A stretch of DNA of 64,000 nucleotides from Patiria miniata (taxonomy: Eukaryota; Echinodermata; Asteroidea; Valvatida; Asterinidae): the NCBI RefSeq assembly GCF_015706575.1, contig NW_024037059.1:11321730-11385729 (forward strand). Direction: 5' to 3'. The notes under the pieces were generated by a model. The model was given only the letters and a program-made list of their open reading frames with translations, made no database searches and was not told where the DNA came from. Shown here piece by piece: positions 54,837 to 64,000 of this stretch (its first letter is position 1; the number at the start of each line of letters is the position of its first letter). A program made the position numbers and the translations under genes.

Positions 54837-55195
54837 ATGTCTGATGCAGAGATGATGAAGCGTGAGCGAAAGATGTTCATAATGGGACGAATCAGCTCAA
54901 CTATAAAAAGAACTAAGAAAACTCTATGTTCTAAGCGGGCACGTCAGACAGATAGAATGAGGAGCCGAGTGACGTATCTAGTTGACGGAACACACGTCTG
55001 CCTCAGCTGCAATTGGTTGACTCTTGCTCAACAAAATCAGAGAGAAAAATGTATCTGATTGGCATAATCAGTGCTGGAATTCAAAACACAGCTACATGTA
55101 CCACCCTATGCAAGAAGAGAGCTCGTCAGACTGAACGCCAGAAGTCGATAATGACATACAGAATTGAAGGCAAGAAAGTCTGTTGAGAAACCTTC
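54837..55195 (+). repeat. partial internal duplication of the second coding segment
   Basis: 54864-55000 encodes RKMFIMGRISSTIKRTKKTL, SKRARQTDRMRSRVTYLVDG and THVC. 55043-55184 encodes EKMYLIGIISAGIQNTATCT, KKRARQTERQKSIMTYRIEG and KKVC before a TGA. The two agree in order (KMxxxGxIS, KRARQTxR, TYxxxG, VC) and are about 180 bases apart, so part of the exon was duplicated and both copies then diverged. Confidence 0.65.
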
Positions 55196-55204
55196 ACGTT
55201 CATC

Positions 55205-55989
55205 CACTGGTAAGGCCATCATTTTGTGCAAAATCCATTTTTTTTTGTTTAACTGTTGTTTATGTTAGGCGCGATCGGTTTATCGCTTTGCGCTATTGTT
55301 CCATCTTCTTCTTGCGTGTGAAACCAAAACAAAGAAGTAGTTAAATCTCTTAAAAACAAAAAGTAGTTAAATCATGATTGTTCCATCATGACGGATATTT
55401 TGACTTAAAGTAGACCCCTACTTTTTTTATTTAAAAAAACTCAAAGCCATGAATTAGGCTAACGTTAGAAAGAAAAGGTTGACTCGTGGCAGCACAATCG
55501 ACCCCCGATAATACGTCATGATCGACCGATAGCACAGCACGATTGACCGAACACGGCAAGCATTTATTGTTACTAAATTAAAATACATTTCCATGTGCAA
55601 AAAGAAAAACACAAATAAAACTTGTTTTACGTAAATTGTTAACCTTTCTATTTGTCACATTTTTTCCCTCTGCCTCTTGCATTCATGTATCCGTATTCAA
55701 CTCTTCCCGCCCCTTCTCTCAAAAATGTATGTGTCGTGACTGGATGCATTTAGCCAAAGTTTGTCTTCTGATAGCATGTGTGGGTTTAAGTTTTCCTTCC
55801 TATTGCATTCTAATAGATGATTCAATTAGTTACAAGGCTTAATGGTGTGAGTAGGAGTTGTGGAAGAAAATAACACGTAACAGTGCAGCCACCACCCCCC
55901 ACCCCCCCCCCAAAAAAAATATTAATTAATTAAACAATAAATAAATAAATGATAATAATCTGTTAAAACGCTTATTTTTTTTCTCTCAG
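55205..55989. other. intron of unit 1, nothing recognised
   Basis: AT-rich with a C-run at about 55899-55910. The ORF 55636-55842 has no motif. Confidence 0.45.
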
Positions 55990-57517
55990 TATCTCCAACA
56001 ACCAACTCACTGCACTAATCAGCCACTACAAGACGAATGGATCTGTCCCACAGCGACTCCGGGCAGGGGGACGGCAGAACAACACCAATGCCTTGACCGC
56101 ACAGGATGTGCGGAGAGTTGTTTCGTACATCACTAACCATGCAGAAGTACATGCCAAGGTCAACCCTGGGCGCATGAAATGGGTGAACTCAAATGACCCA
56201 CGAGTGCGGCTACTTTCATCCAAGGACAACAAATCATCCATTTGGCGTCTGTACAAGAAGAGTATGGAGACCACCAACCAGGAACGTCTAACCCAAGGTA
56301 ATTGTAAAACTTACATGTAGCTGTTGTTGTAATTGCTGCTTACACTTGATTGTCGTGTCTGTGCAACAAGGTACATGTATTTCCTAAAAATAGCCGTTCT
56401 GTCATGTACGTGAAACGCGAGTTTAAGAATGTCAAAAGTTCGTACAGGTGTCTCTCTTATGATAACCAGTGTGGACATGGTTGTTTTTGTTGGATAGTCA
56501 AAAAGCATTGCCCCTAAAAGTCACTAAAAGGTTTTTTTATACACTGAGATGGTGTGATACTTTGACGTCACATACATGTATACTTCATGGCGTCTGATAT
56601 TCAAAATACATGAGTTCACATGTGCAAGGTTTTCCTGAATCTGGAATAAATAATCACTTACATGACGCAATTTTTTTTAAAATTTATTTATTTATTTATA
56701 TTTTATTTGTTGTAACAGGACTGACATTGCTTCGGATAGCAAAACGTAGGACGTTTTCTAAGCTTTGCTGCCAATTCTGCCCCTTCATCCTGACAACAAG
56801 ACCGATGACGGATCTCTGCTGGGTCTGCCAGCAGAATAACAGCTCTGTGTATCGCAGCGCTAATCTGAATGATGAAGAAAAACAACAACGACTGGCTGCT
56901 CAGCAGGTTCATCTTCACCATGTCACCACTGAGAGGGCCCTGTACCAGCAGCTAGTGCACGACTCAAAGCAGATCCTGCTACCGCAACAGAAATTGGGCC
57001 CACATCCTCATAACTCACAACACATTACAATGCATTATAGCTTCGATTTTCCACAACAGGTGCATTTTCCACCTGATCCTCAACAACCCGGACCAATCTA
57101 CTTCCTCTGTCCTAGAAAGTGTGGTATCTTTCGGGTATGCTGTGAGGCACTGCCACAGCAAGTAAACTATTTCATCGACGAGGGTATGGCTGTCAGCAAA
57201 GGGTCCAACTCGGTATTGAGTTATCTGCATCATTTCTTTGGATACTATGGGTGGGGGGAAACAACTGTTCACTTGCACTGCGACAACTGCAGTGGGCAAA
57301 ATAAGAACAAATTCACCTTGTGGTACCTGCTGTGGCGGACCATCCATCAGCTGCACACAAACATTGAACTGCATTTTCTCGTCGACCACACCAAGTTTGC
57401 CCCAGATTGGTGTTTTGGACTGCTGAAGAAGGCCTACAGGGTACGACAAGTATCCTGCCTCGGAGACATTGAGCAACTCTGCAAGGAGACAAGGGGTGCA
57501 TTTGACCCCTCAGCTAA

Positions 57518-57835
57518 CAGCAAGGTTTACTAGTGTTCATCATGTTCATTATCACAGCGAGGTTTACTAGTGCTTATTCTAAGAGCGAGGTTTACTAGTG
57601 TTCATTATCACAGCGAGGTTTACTAGATTATCCCAGTGAGGTTTACTAGTGCTTATTCTAAGAGCGAGGTTTACTAGTGCTTTTCTAATAAAGTAATAGC
57701 GAGGTTTAGTAGTGCTCATTATCACAGCGAGGTTTGCAAGTGCTTATTCTAAGAGCGAGGTTTACTAGTGCTTATTCTAATAGCGAGGTTTACTAGCGCC
57801 CCTTACCACAGCGAGGTTTACCTGGATTTATTTTA
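57518..57835. repeat. minisatellite AGCGAGGTTTACTAGTG... derived from the transposase stop codon
   Basis: The unit CGAGGTTTACTAGTGCTTATT(CT)AAGAG (about 26 bases) occurs about eleven times with variable spacers (TTATTCTAAGAG or TTCATTATCACAG). The first copy, AACAGCAAGGTTTACTAGTG (57518-57537), contains the last codons and TAG stop of transposase exon 4, so the array grew out of the coding end. Confidence 0.9.
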
Positions 57836-58430
57836 ACGGTGAATTTCATCATTGTATAAATTATTGAATGGTGACGCATTGACATTATATTTGAAGTGTG
57901 CTAAAGGAATAAACTAATTGATTAACGTCTTGGAATCGCTTGTCCCCGTGAGGGTTATTGAGGTTCACTGTGAAGCTTATGTACATGTAGTCCCGCTCTC
58001 TGTTGGATATATCTCAATAAGTTAGTCTCCTCTTTTGTCAATAAGGTCAAGTACTTAATCGCAGATCGGTGGTATATTTCCGCCAAACGAACAGCCCCTA
58101 GGCTTAGTCCGCCGTTCGTTAACTATATCCTTCCTTGCGACAGGGTAGCCGCTCATCCTTGCGTGAGGTTAATAAATATTTTTGTGGGTTAAAGCCAGGT
58201 CTAATTTCATTCTTTGATCAGGTCAGACTGTCGGGTGACCTAGTTATTCACGCCACAAAGGGTAGGCCTATATAGCTCGTTTCGCCACAGTGTGTTACAA
58301 GGGAATGTTCACTTATATACATTTTTTTCACTCTCTTTGCTGAAGTTCAGGAAAACCGATCTCCTCCAAGAAAAGAGCTGAAATGACACTAGTGCTTGTA
58401 ATAACCGAAAATAAATCTTTCACTTTTGCT
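57836..58430. other. 3' flank of unit 1, nothing recognised
   Basis: Contains AATAAA-like sites at 57909 and 58171. No exon recognised. Confidence 0.4.
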
Positions 58431-58436
58431 TTTCAG

Positions 58437-58850
58437 ATTTCAGGAAAGTATTAAAACCATTCAAGATGCTACCATTTCAATTGAGGATATGGCCTGCATC
58501 TTGGCCAAATTATGCGGAACCGTCCAAAATGAAATCTGCATCTCAAAATCAGCCAGGCAAAACAAAATCTGCATCCAGAAACCATCAAGATAAGAAAAGC
58601 TGCATCCCAAAAGCAGCACGACAAAACAAAATCTGCATCCCAAAAGTTGCGAGACAGAATGAAGGCAAACCATCCAGAAAAATACAAAATGCTCCTGAAG
58701 GATGCCAAAATAACAAGTAGACTATAACGACTTGACATTGTAATGGCTGAAGAGATGGTGAAAAAGCGGAACATTTCAGCAGATGACAAAAAAAGGTGGC
58801 AACGGTTGAATGAAAAGAAAAAAACCCACAATTGGCATGGGAAGATTTAA
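58437..58850 (+). pseudogene. degenerate coding remnant with 33-bp tandem, possibly a transposase N-terminus
   Basis: After TTTTCAG one frame encodes ESIKTIQDATISIEDMACIL and LAKLCGTVQNEIC. Then four units of about 33 bases (GCATCCCAAAAGCAGCACGA-type) occupy 58520-58650. The sequence resumes as KLRDRMKANHPEKYKMLLKD, a stop at about 58722, VMAEEMVKKRNISADDKKRW and a TAA at 58847. The RxRMKxxxPEKYxxxLxxxA pattern is typical of the basic N-terminus of invertebrate transposase genes. I cannot name the family. Confidence 0.4.
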
Positions 58851-59657
58851 GACAATAATCGTATTTTTAAGATATGATTGTTTCAAAGATTTGTTTTAAC
58901 ACTAATAATACTTACTAATTAGATTTTTCCAAACTAAAAGAGTGGTGATTTTTTATTAGGCCCTAAGCTAGGCCTATGAATATTTTGCCTCGGTGAATTT
59001 GGTGGGATATTATTATTATGGGGTGTATTCTACCTTGATTTTTGTCCTTAATATGTAAAAATGTTCACCCACTTATCTGTTGTATTTTATTATTTTAAAA
59101 TAAAATCAAGTTGTGGAACTGGAAGTGGAAGGTTCTAAATGTAGAATTCAGACCCCACTTCAGTGTTGAAAGCAAATGAAACCACTGTTGAGGACGGTAT
59201 TTTTCCTGATTTCTTGGCCCGATTTCTTGGCTTGGATTTTTTGGCCCGTTTTTCCCCCCCCCCCAGATTTCAGGAATTGTTTTTCTGACTTAAGGATTCT
59301 TCTTAAAGTAGGCCTACTGTGAAAGATTATTTTTTGAAATTTGGATTCCAAATATTTTTTTCAGTAAAATTATAAGAGGGACCATATGGACAGAAGAGGT
59401 ATTTTATAAAAATGTAACTTACCAAAGATCAAACCTTGCTCTTTAGCCATCAATGACCTTCACACCCTCTGCCCATTATTTGTGGAATTTTCTTTTCCCT
59501 CCAATTCATGGCGGTACATACCCGTGGAAAACATGTCAATGTTTTGCATTCGAAATTTATAAATACATTGTGTTTTTCAAAATCTGTCTTATTTTGAGAG
59601 ATTTTGATAACATTTGTTTTTGTTTTCCTAGGTTCATGTACTTGTAGGCCGTGCACC
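58851..59657. other. non-coding, nothing recognised
   Basis: AT-rich; a repeated ATTTCTTGGCCCGATTTCTTGGC phrase at about 59207-59240 and a C-run at 59255-59264. Confidence 0.4.
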
Positions 59658-61720
59658 ATGAGCAGACATAAGGAGTGCCTTCAGGAAATGTGTAGGCTGT
59701 GCAGTTTCCCACGAGCAGTTCAAAATGACCGTCAACCTGTCAAGAAGGAGCAGCTAAGCAAAATCATTCAAGCTGCCTTTGGTCTCGATGTCAAGGGAGA
59801 TTTGAGGATGTTCATCCACTTTTCGTTTGCAAGCTTTGTCATTTGAAGTTGAAGAAGTGGTGGGGAAAAGCGCAAAAGAAGCAGAGAGCAAATTTAACCA
59901 TTGAGTTGGCATCTTTTGTCGAAGTGTCTTGTTAGAAGTGTTCTGCCTCCAAACTCAGTGTTTTTTCTGAGCTTGTAGGGGAGTGGGCTGTAATGGCACA
60001 GCTGTTACGTTGTACCACTTGGCAAGGGGAAAGTCTACTTCAGATCATGAAGATGAGTACTGAGGAGTTGCTGGAAGTCTTTCTTACTATACATGCAGAT
60101 TTCACATGGCAACTTCTTGTTTCTCGGTCCCTGTACCACTGGAGAGCAACCTCACTCGAGGAGTTGGTGAAAACCTCACAGTTGAGCAATTGGAAGTGTT
60201 GCTAGAAAGAGTGTCATCGCTGTTTGTCTGCGAGGGCAACCAAGATTTTGAAGAGTTGAAAAGAATGAAGAGAGGAGAAGAAGGACAGGTCCCCATCCAG
60301 ATAACAGCCAATGATAGTTGTGATGGAGTCACTGTACACCATAAGAAATGTCTTCTGTTGGTTGAGAAGAAACCACGATGTGAGGTCTGCCAGATCTACA
60401 GGGCTGACCTAAATGCATTGCTTGGTCAGCAGAAGGCAAAGGGAAATCAGGTCGTCTCCACATCTTCAAAGATTCCAAACAGCAGCCTGACGAAGAAGCA
60501 ACTGAAGACGAAGGTGGCCCTTCTTCAAACAGAAAGAAGAAGTCTAAAGCGACGGGCCGATAGTTTGAGCGAGAAGATTGCCAGCATGTTGCAAGAGGAA
60601 AGCATCGGTGTAGATAGTATTCAAGCTGGAGAGCTGCTATCAACCATGGTTGACTGCGAGGCAGAAATGAGGAATGTATTGGGGACAGATACTCCAGCCC
60701 GTCTCCTATGGGAACAGCAGAAGGAATCTGCTCTGAAGGGCAAACAGATGAGATGGCATCCTGCAATCATACGCTGGTGTATTGCCCTTCAGAGCAGATC
60801 GTCCTCGGCCTACAACCTCATGCGGCAGACTGGCTTTGTAAGGTTGCCACATCCTTCAACGTTGCATCCCTACAGTCATTTTGCCAACCCAACTACCGGC
60901 TTCAATTTTGACATGTTGGAGAGGGTTGTGAAGGACACGAGAATCAAACATCTGCCTCCTTTTTGATGAAATCAAAATAAAGGCTGGTTTGGTGTTCTCG
61001 GTTTGTTCGGGAAAGGTGATCGGCTTCACTGATGTGGGCACTATTGCAAATGAGTTGGCCGAGTTTGAGCGGAGATGTCGAGGTGACAGTGAGTCCAGTA
61101 TTGCGACACATGAAATGGTACTGATGGCACGGGGTATTTTCTCTGGCCTACATGCCCCAGTAGGCTACTACCCCACAGTTTGCATCACAAGTCACCAGCT
61201 GTATCCATGTTTATGGGAAGCTGCTTTGTTTTGGGGGTTAGCTGGGTTTAAGGTGCGAGCATTCATATCCGATGGTGCATCTCCCAACAGGAAGTTATTT
61301 AGGCTACATGAGGATTCCTCCTCTTCAGATGTAACTTTCTGCACCGACAACCCCATGGACTCACAGAGGAAGATTTTCTTCTTCTGCCACATTTAATGAA
61401 GACAACGCGGAACAACTTGGAAAAATCCGGATATCAAAACAAGACCAGACAACCTTTTGTAAGTTAGAGTAAAAAATCATTTGCAATTGTTTTACTGAAA
61501 CTTAGAAACCAAGTGAAGGTAACAGCCTTTCGTGTAACAGACTATATATTTGCAAGGATATAACATTGTGCAAAGTGATACTATTTTTTCCAATAATTTT
61601 TAAACCGACAGTACAACAAGCAAGAAATCAAATGGACACAGTTCCTCAACTGTACGAGTGGGACGTTGGACTAGACTGGCACTCTCCTGGAAGAGGGAAG
61701 CCCAAGCTGGGAAATGATTA
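59658..61720 (+). mobile_element. P-element-type transposase with RAG1-N-terminus-like zinc motif
   Basis: From ATG 59658: MCRLCSFPRAVQN, KEQLSKIIQAAFGLDVKGDL, then (frameshift near 59806) DVHPLFVCKLCHLKLKKWW, the CxxC...DVHPxxxCxxCxxKL pattern. Continuing from about 60180: NLTVEQLEVLLERVSSLFV, KKCLLLVEKKPRCEVCQIYR and coiled-coil QTERRSLKRRADSLSEKIAS. Then MRWHPAIIRWCIALQSRSSS, AYNLMRQTGFVRLPHPSTLH, FDEIKIKAGLVFS (frameshift at the T-run 60960-60965), FGLAGFKVRAFISDGASPNRK-like at 61225-61300, PHLMKTTRNNLEKSGYQ (after another frameshift near 61385), donor GTAAGT at 61459, and an exon 61622-61720 with PQLYEWDVGLDW. WxxxIxxWCxALxxRSxxAYxxLRxxxxLxLPxPSTL, FDExxI, DGAxxNRK, PHLxKxxRNN are P/THAP9 transposase landmarks. 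Three frameshifts indicate a defective copy. Confidence 0.7.
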
Positions 61721-61725
61721 AGTTT

Positions 61726-62487
61726 AATACCCTGCATATTTTTAGTCTGTTACGTCTATCACGCTTTCCCAAACCCACGTCTGTCATCCAGAACTACCTG
61801 CAACCAACATATGTGACCTGTCACGACGAAATGAACGTAAAGTCGCACTCTGCTGTTTCCTATTAGGACGGTTCAAAGTCCAAAATTGAAGGGGTGGTCA
61901 ATTTTTGGGTTTTGTAATATTTGGAAAGTGTAAACCCCGTTCTATCTAAATCCAATTTTTTGGCGCAATTAGACATTTACAAACATCATTTTTAGACCAA
62001 TTTTGACGATGGCATTGTTCGTGTCTGGTCAGAAATCTTGAAACAATGTCGGAGACAAAGACGCAAAGCCGCCTGATTTTGTAACATTGTCACCCTCCTA
62101 TCGCGTGATTGCTTATACGTACCCACTTGATTTTGGTATCGTCCGAAAGCTGGTGACGTGGCCTTTTTATTTTCAGTAAGGTAACCCTTGACCTTTCATT
62201 CATAAATAAAATACAAGAGAGTTTATTCGGTTGTCATCGATGTAAACAAACAGCCCTTGTTGCCAACGCTTGTCGTTTTAAGGACTGTGATTGGTTTAAT
62301 GCTACCACATGATCTTCTGCGCATGCGCTCGAGTGTTGTCCGAGCTAGCTCCGTACACGTACACGTACGTACACATACAATCAATGTACATTGTACATGT
62401 ACATGGCGCATGCATGAAAATGGCAGCGTTTATGTGTCAATTCTTTCGTTTGATTTTGTGAGGATTTCAATATTATGAAATAATAAA
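61726..62487. other. 3' flank of the P-type gene and upstream region of unit 2
   Basis: Includes a palindromic cluster GTACACGTACACGTACGTACAC (about 62349-62375) and TGTACATTGTACATGTACATGG (62383-62405) just before the ATG at 62488. No exon recognised. Confidence 0.45.
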
Positions 62488-64000
62488 ATGTCCGACGAAG
62501 ACCGAATCAAGATTGCACTCAACGATTCTCGTATTTTGGGCCTCAATGCCGCTGAATACGATGCACTTGGAGAGCTTTTTACGGAGTTCTTTTCCAGCGA
62601 TAACCACGGTGATGCTTCGGACAGTCACGACAGTGTCAGTGCGAGCGATCGCGAGTCGTCAGATTCTGATTCCGATGCCGGCGGCCGCTGGAAAGAGTCT
62701 GCTTCTGACGGGGAAAATGAAATGGACAACGCAGAAGAACCCATGGATGTTGATGACAACGATGATCTTGAACCAATCGTTGTTGAAAATGTTGCGGCCA
62801 ACATCATTCAGGATATAGGTAGGGGGCTAAGTAATGGATTTTTCAACAACAAAAAATCTACTATTTTAATATGTTGTTTTTCACTTTTTGTAAGGTTAAA
62901 GAGAAAGTCAGACAAATTTTAATTCTAATTTAAATTTTTTGTTTTCCCTGAATTGTGTACATTTAATGCAGAGGAAAGTGTACTTATTTTGCACACACAA
63001 ACATCTTTGTCTTTACTCAACTAGCTTAGTTTAATGAATAAAACTTAAAAGGCAGATTGCAATCGTGATTTTAAAAAAATTCGAGTGATATTTTGATTTA
63101 AAAGAAACATTATCAATGAGCCAAACGGAGAGAAAATCACAATTTCCTTAGAAACCGTGTCATTAAATGAACGAATTTCCAAACGAACAGCGCCCTCATA
63201 AATTTGTTAATGTCCCTAACATAGGAATGGATGATTGGGTTTCCCCTGATGCTGAGGAGGAGCTGGAGAAAGTGAGGAACTTCAACAAGTGCAGATGCCG
63301 CAACCATCAATGTCTGCAAAAGTTTGACAGTGGATTCATCATCAAACTTCGTCGCCAAATGAGTGATGCGACACTCACCAAGTCCGAGAAGAAGATGTTC
63401 CTACTTGGCAAGTTGAGTACGACACTGAACAACAGTCAAACTACAAATTGCAAGAAACGTCCCCGACAGAAAGTCCGACAGCGATCGAGAACCGAGTAAT
63501 TTGTTGAAGGAGTGAAGGTCTGTCGTGAAGTTTTCCAGTTCATGCACAAGTAAGTTGTTGTTTATTATTTGTTTTAATTGAACCTAGCTTGAAATATCCA
63601 GTTCACTTGCTCGTGACATGGAAGATTCACCAGTGGAGCTGGAGCTGGATCCCCCAACTAGCCAGCGTAAATAACGTTTTCCGACACTTTTTCTTGAATT
63701 ATATTTCAGCGTTTCTAACAATCTGCTCACGAGTCTTGCCAAGCACTATAAACATGAAGGAGCTGCCCCCCATAAGATCACATCAGGAGGAAGGAAGTTT
63801 AATACAAGGGCTCTGACGGTAAAGGACATCGAGCGGGTGGTCCAGTTCATCAGCTCCTATGCCGAGGAGCATGCATTGGTGATACCTGGTCGTGTCAGTG
63901 GGGTGAAGTGCCAGGACCCAAGGGTGCGCTTACTTCCTTCATCTGAGACGAAATCATCAGTATGGAGGAAATATCAGACTTACATGGGGGATATGAACTC
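62488..64000 (+). mobile_element. CSGQNK-family transposase-like unit 2, cut by window end
   Basis: Exon 1 (62488-62819, ATG to GATATAG|GTAGGG): ILGLNAAEYDALGELFTEFF, an acidic Ser/Asp-rich stretch, EEPMDVDDNDDLEPIVVENV. Exon 2 (63224-63549; AACATAG, donor GTAAGT): MDDWVSPDAEEELEKVRNFN, CRCRNHQCLQKFDSGFIIKL, MSDATLTKSEKKMFLLGKLS, ending EGVKVCREVFQFMHK. Exon 3 (63711 to window end, TTTCAG): SNNLLTSLAKHYKHEGAAPH, NTRALTVKDIERVVQFISSY, DPRVRLLPSSETKSSVWRKY. Exon order, splice positions and motifs match unit 1. Exon 2 has one in-frame TAA (63498). The zinc-like CxCxxHxC in exon 2 is intact here but mangled in unit 1. The transposase exon lies off the window. Confidence 0.7.

Larger units (their letters stand above)
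54288..57533 (+). mobile_element. CSGQNK-family transposase-like unit 1 (four exons)
   Basis: Exon 1 from ATG 54288: VLGLSGRDSANLSDLLTEYF then an Asp/Glu-rich region (SSDEDDEEENDDLYSDLSEP), DDWTSPDNDEEFAKINNF, and a Cys-rich part after a frameshift near 54757 (MMKRERKMFIMGRISSTIKR). Exon 3 (55990-56298, CTCTCAG to AAG|GTAATT): SNNQLTALISHYKTNGSVPQ, NALTAQDVRRVVSYITNHAE, DPRVRLLSSKDNKSSIWR. Exon 4 (56719-57533, GTAACAG): MTDLCWVCQQNNSSVYRSA, HYSFDFPQQVHFPPDPQQPG, PIYFLCPRKCGIFRVCCEAL, VHLHCDNCSGQNKNKFTLWY, FLVDHTKFAPDWCFGLLK. I recognise this as a widespread animal family with a transposase-like core (I associate it with Pfam DUF7869, not verified); the Asp in HYSFDF and in HCDNCSGQNK are candidate catalytic residues. 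Exon 4 is intact; exons 1-2 carry breaks. Confidence 0.7.

Overview
The window looks like a repeat-rich stretch of nuclear DNA from a marine invertebrate animal. No species can be fixed from the sequence. The reasons are spliced coding exons with ordinary GT/AG borders, an AT-rich background with many TACATGTA/CCGGTACATG motifs, a great variety of metazoan-type transposons, and a roughly 145-bp repeat with TGACCTTGACC cores of a kind I recall from several marine invertebrate genomes. I see no bacterial operon, rRNA gene, CRISPR array or intact tRNA gene. Most recognisable coding sequence is transposon-derived and broken.

Layout. 1-1.2 kb: 3' end of a LINE. 2.1-2.6 kb: minisatellite dense in CCAAT/ATTGG. 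3.4-5.3 kb: MULE-like transposase remnant with a retroelement gag fragment inside it, flanked by an 85-bp direct repeat. 5.5-7.1 kb: tandemly duplicated RecQ-type helicase remnant. 7.1-15 kb: mostly non-coding, with a foldback MITE at 11.9-12.2 kb and a tRNA-like remnant at 10.7 kb. 15.5-24 kb: a graveyard of short relics (YHxSCYKxY-type gene, two retroelement pieces, Tc1/mariner, pogo, a fragment of the transposase family found intact-looking near 57 kb). 25-27.5 kb: two tandemly duplicated exon blocks, the second encoding a BEN-like domain.

28-34.5 kb: the largest coherent unit, a spliced zinc-finger/protein-primed-type family B DNA polymerase gene with a Vsr-like nuclease inserted in the palm. 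It has tandem repeats upstream and a duplicated CRE+TATA module in intron 2, and it carries three frameshifts and two stop codons. 35.1-36.8 kb: truncated DIRS retrotransposon on the minus strand. 36.8-39.7 kb: a two-exon transposase-like gene of an unnamed family.

41.6-47.8 kb: the most unusual locus. A SET-domain C-terminal half runs into about 2.1 kb of in-frame VSEVAASC-type repeats, then two Cys/His zinc-binding motifs and a tyrosine-recombinase (Crypton-like) catalytic domain, then small spliced tail exons ending in a Myb-like motif where a LINE fragment begins. 48.4-50.9 kb: exons of BEN and C2H2/SAM-like genes. 51.5-52.3 kb: two Myb/SANT domains. 53.0-53.7 kb: the TGACCTTGACC repeat.

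54.3-57.5 kb and 62.5-64.0 kb: two same-orientation copies of one four-exon transposase-like family, the second cut by the window end. A P-element-type transposase gene (59.7-61.7 kb) with a RAG1-N-terminus-like zinc motif lies between them. Calls of family rest on motifs read by eye; no database search was possible.
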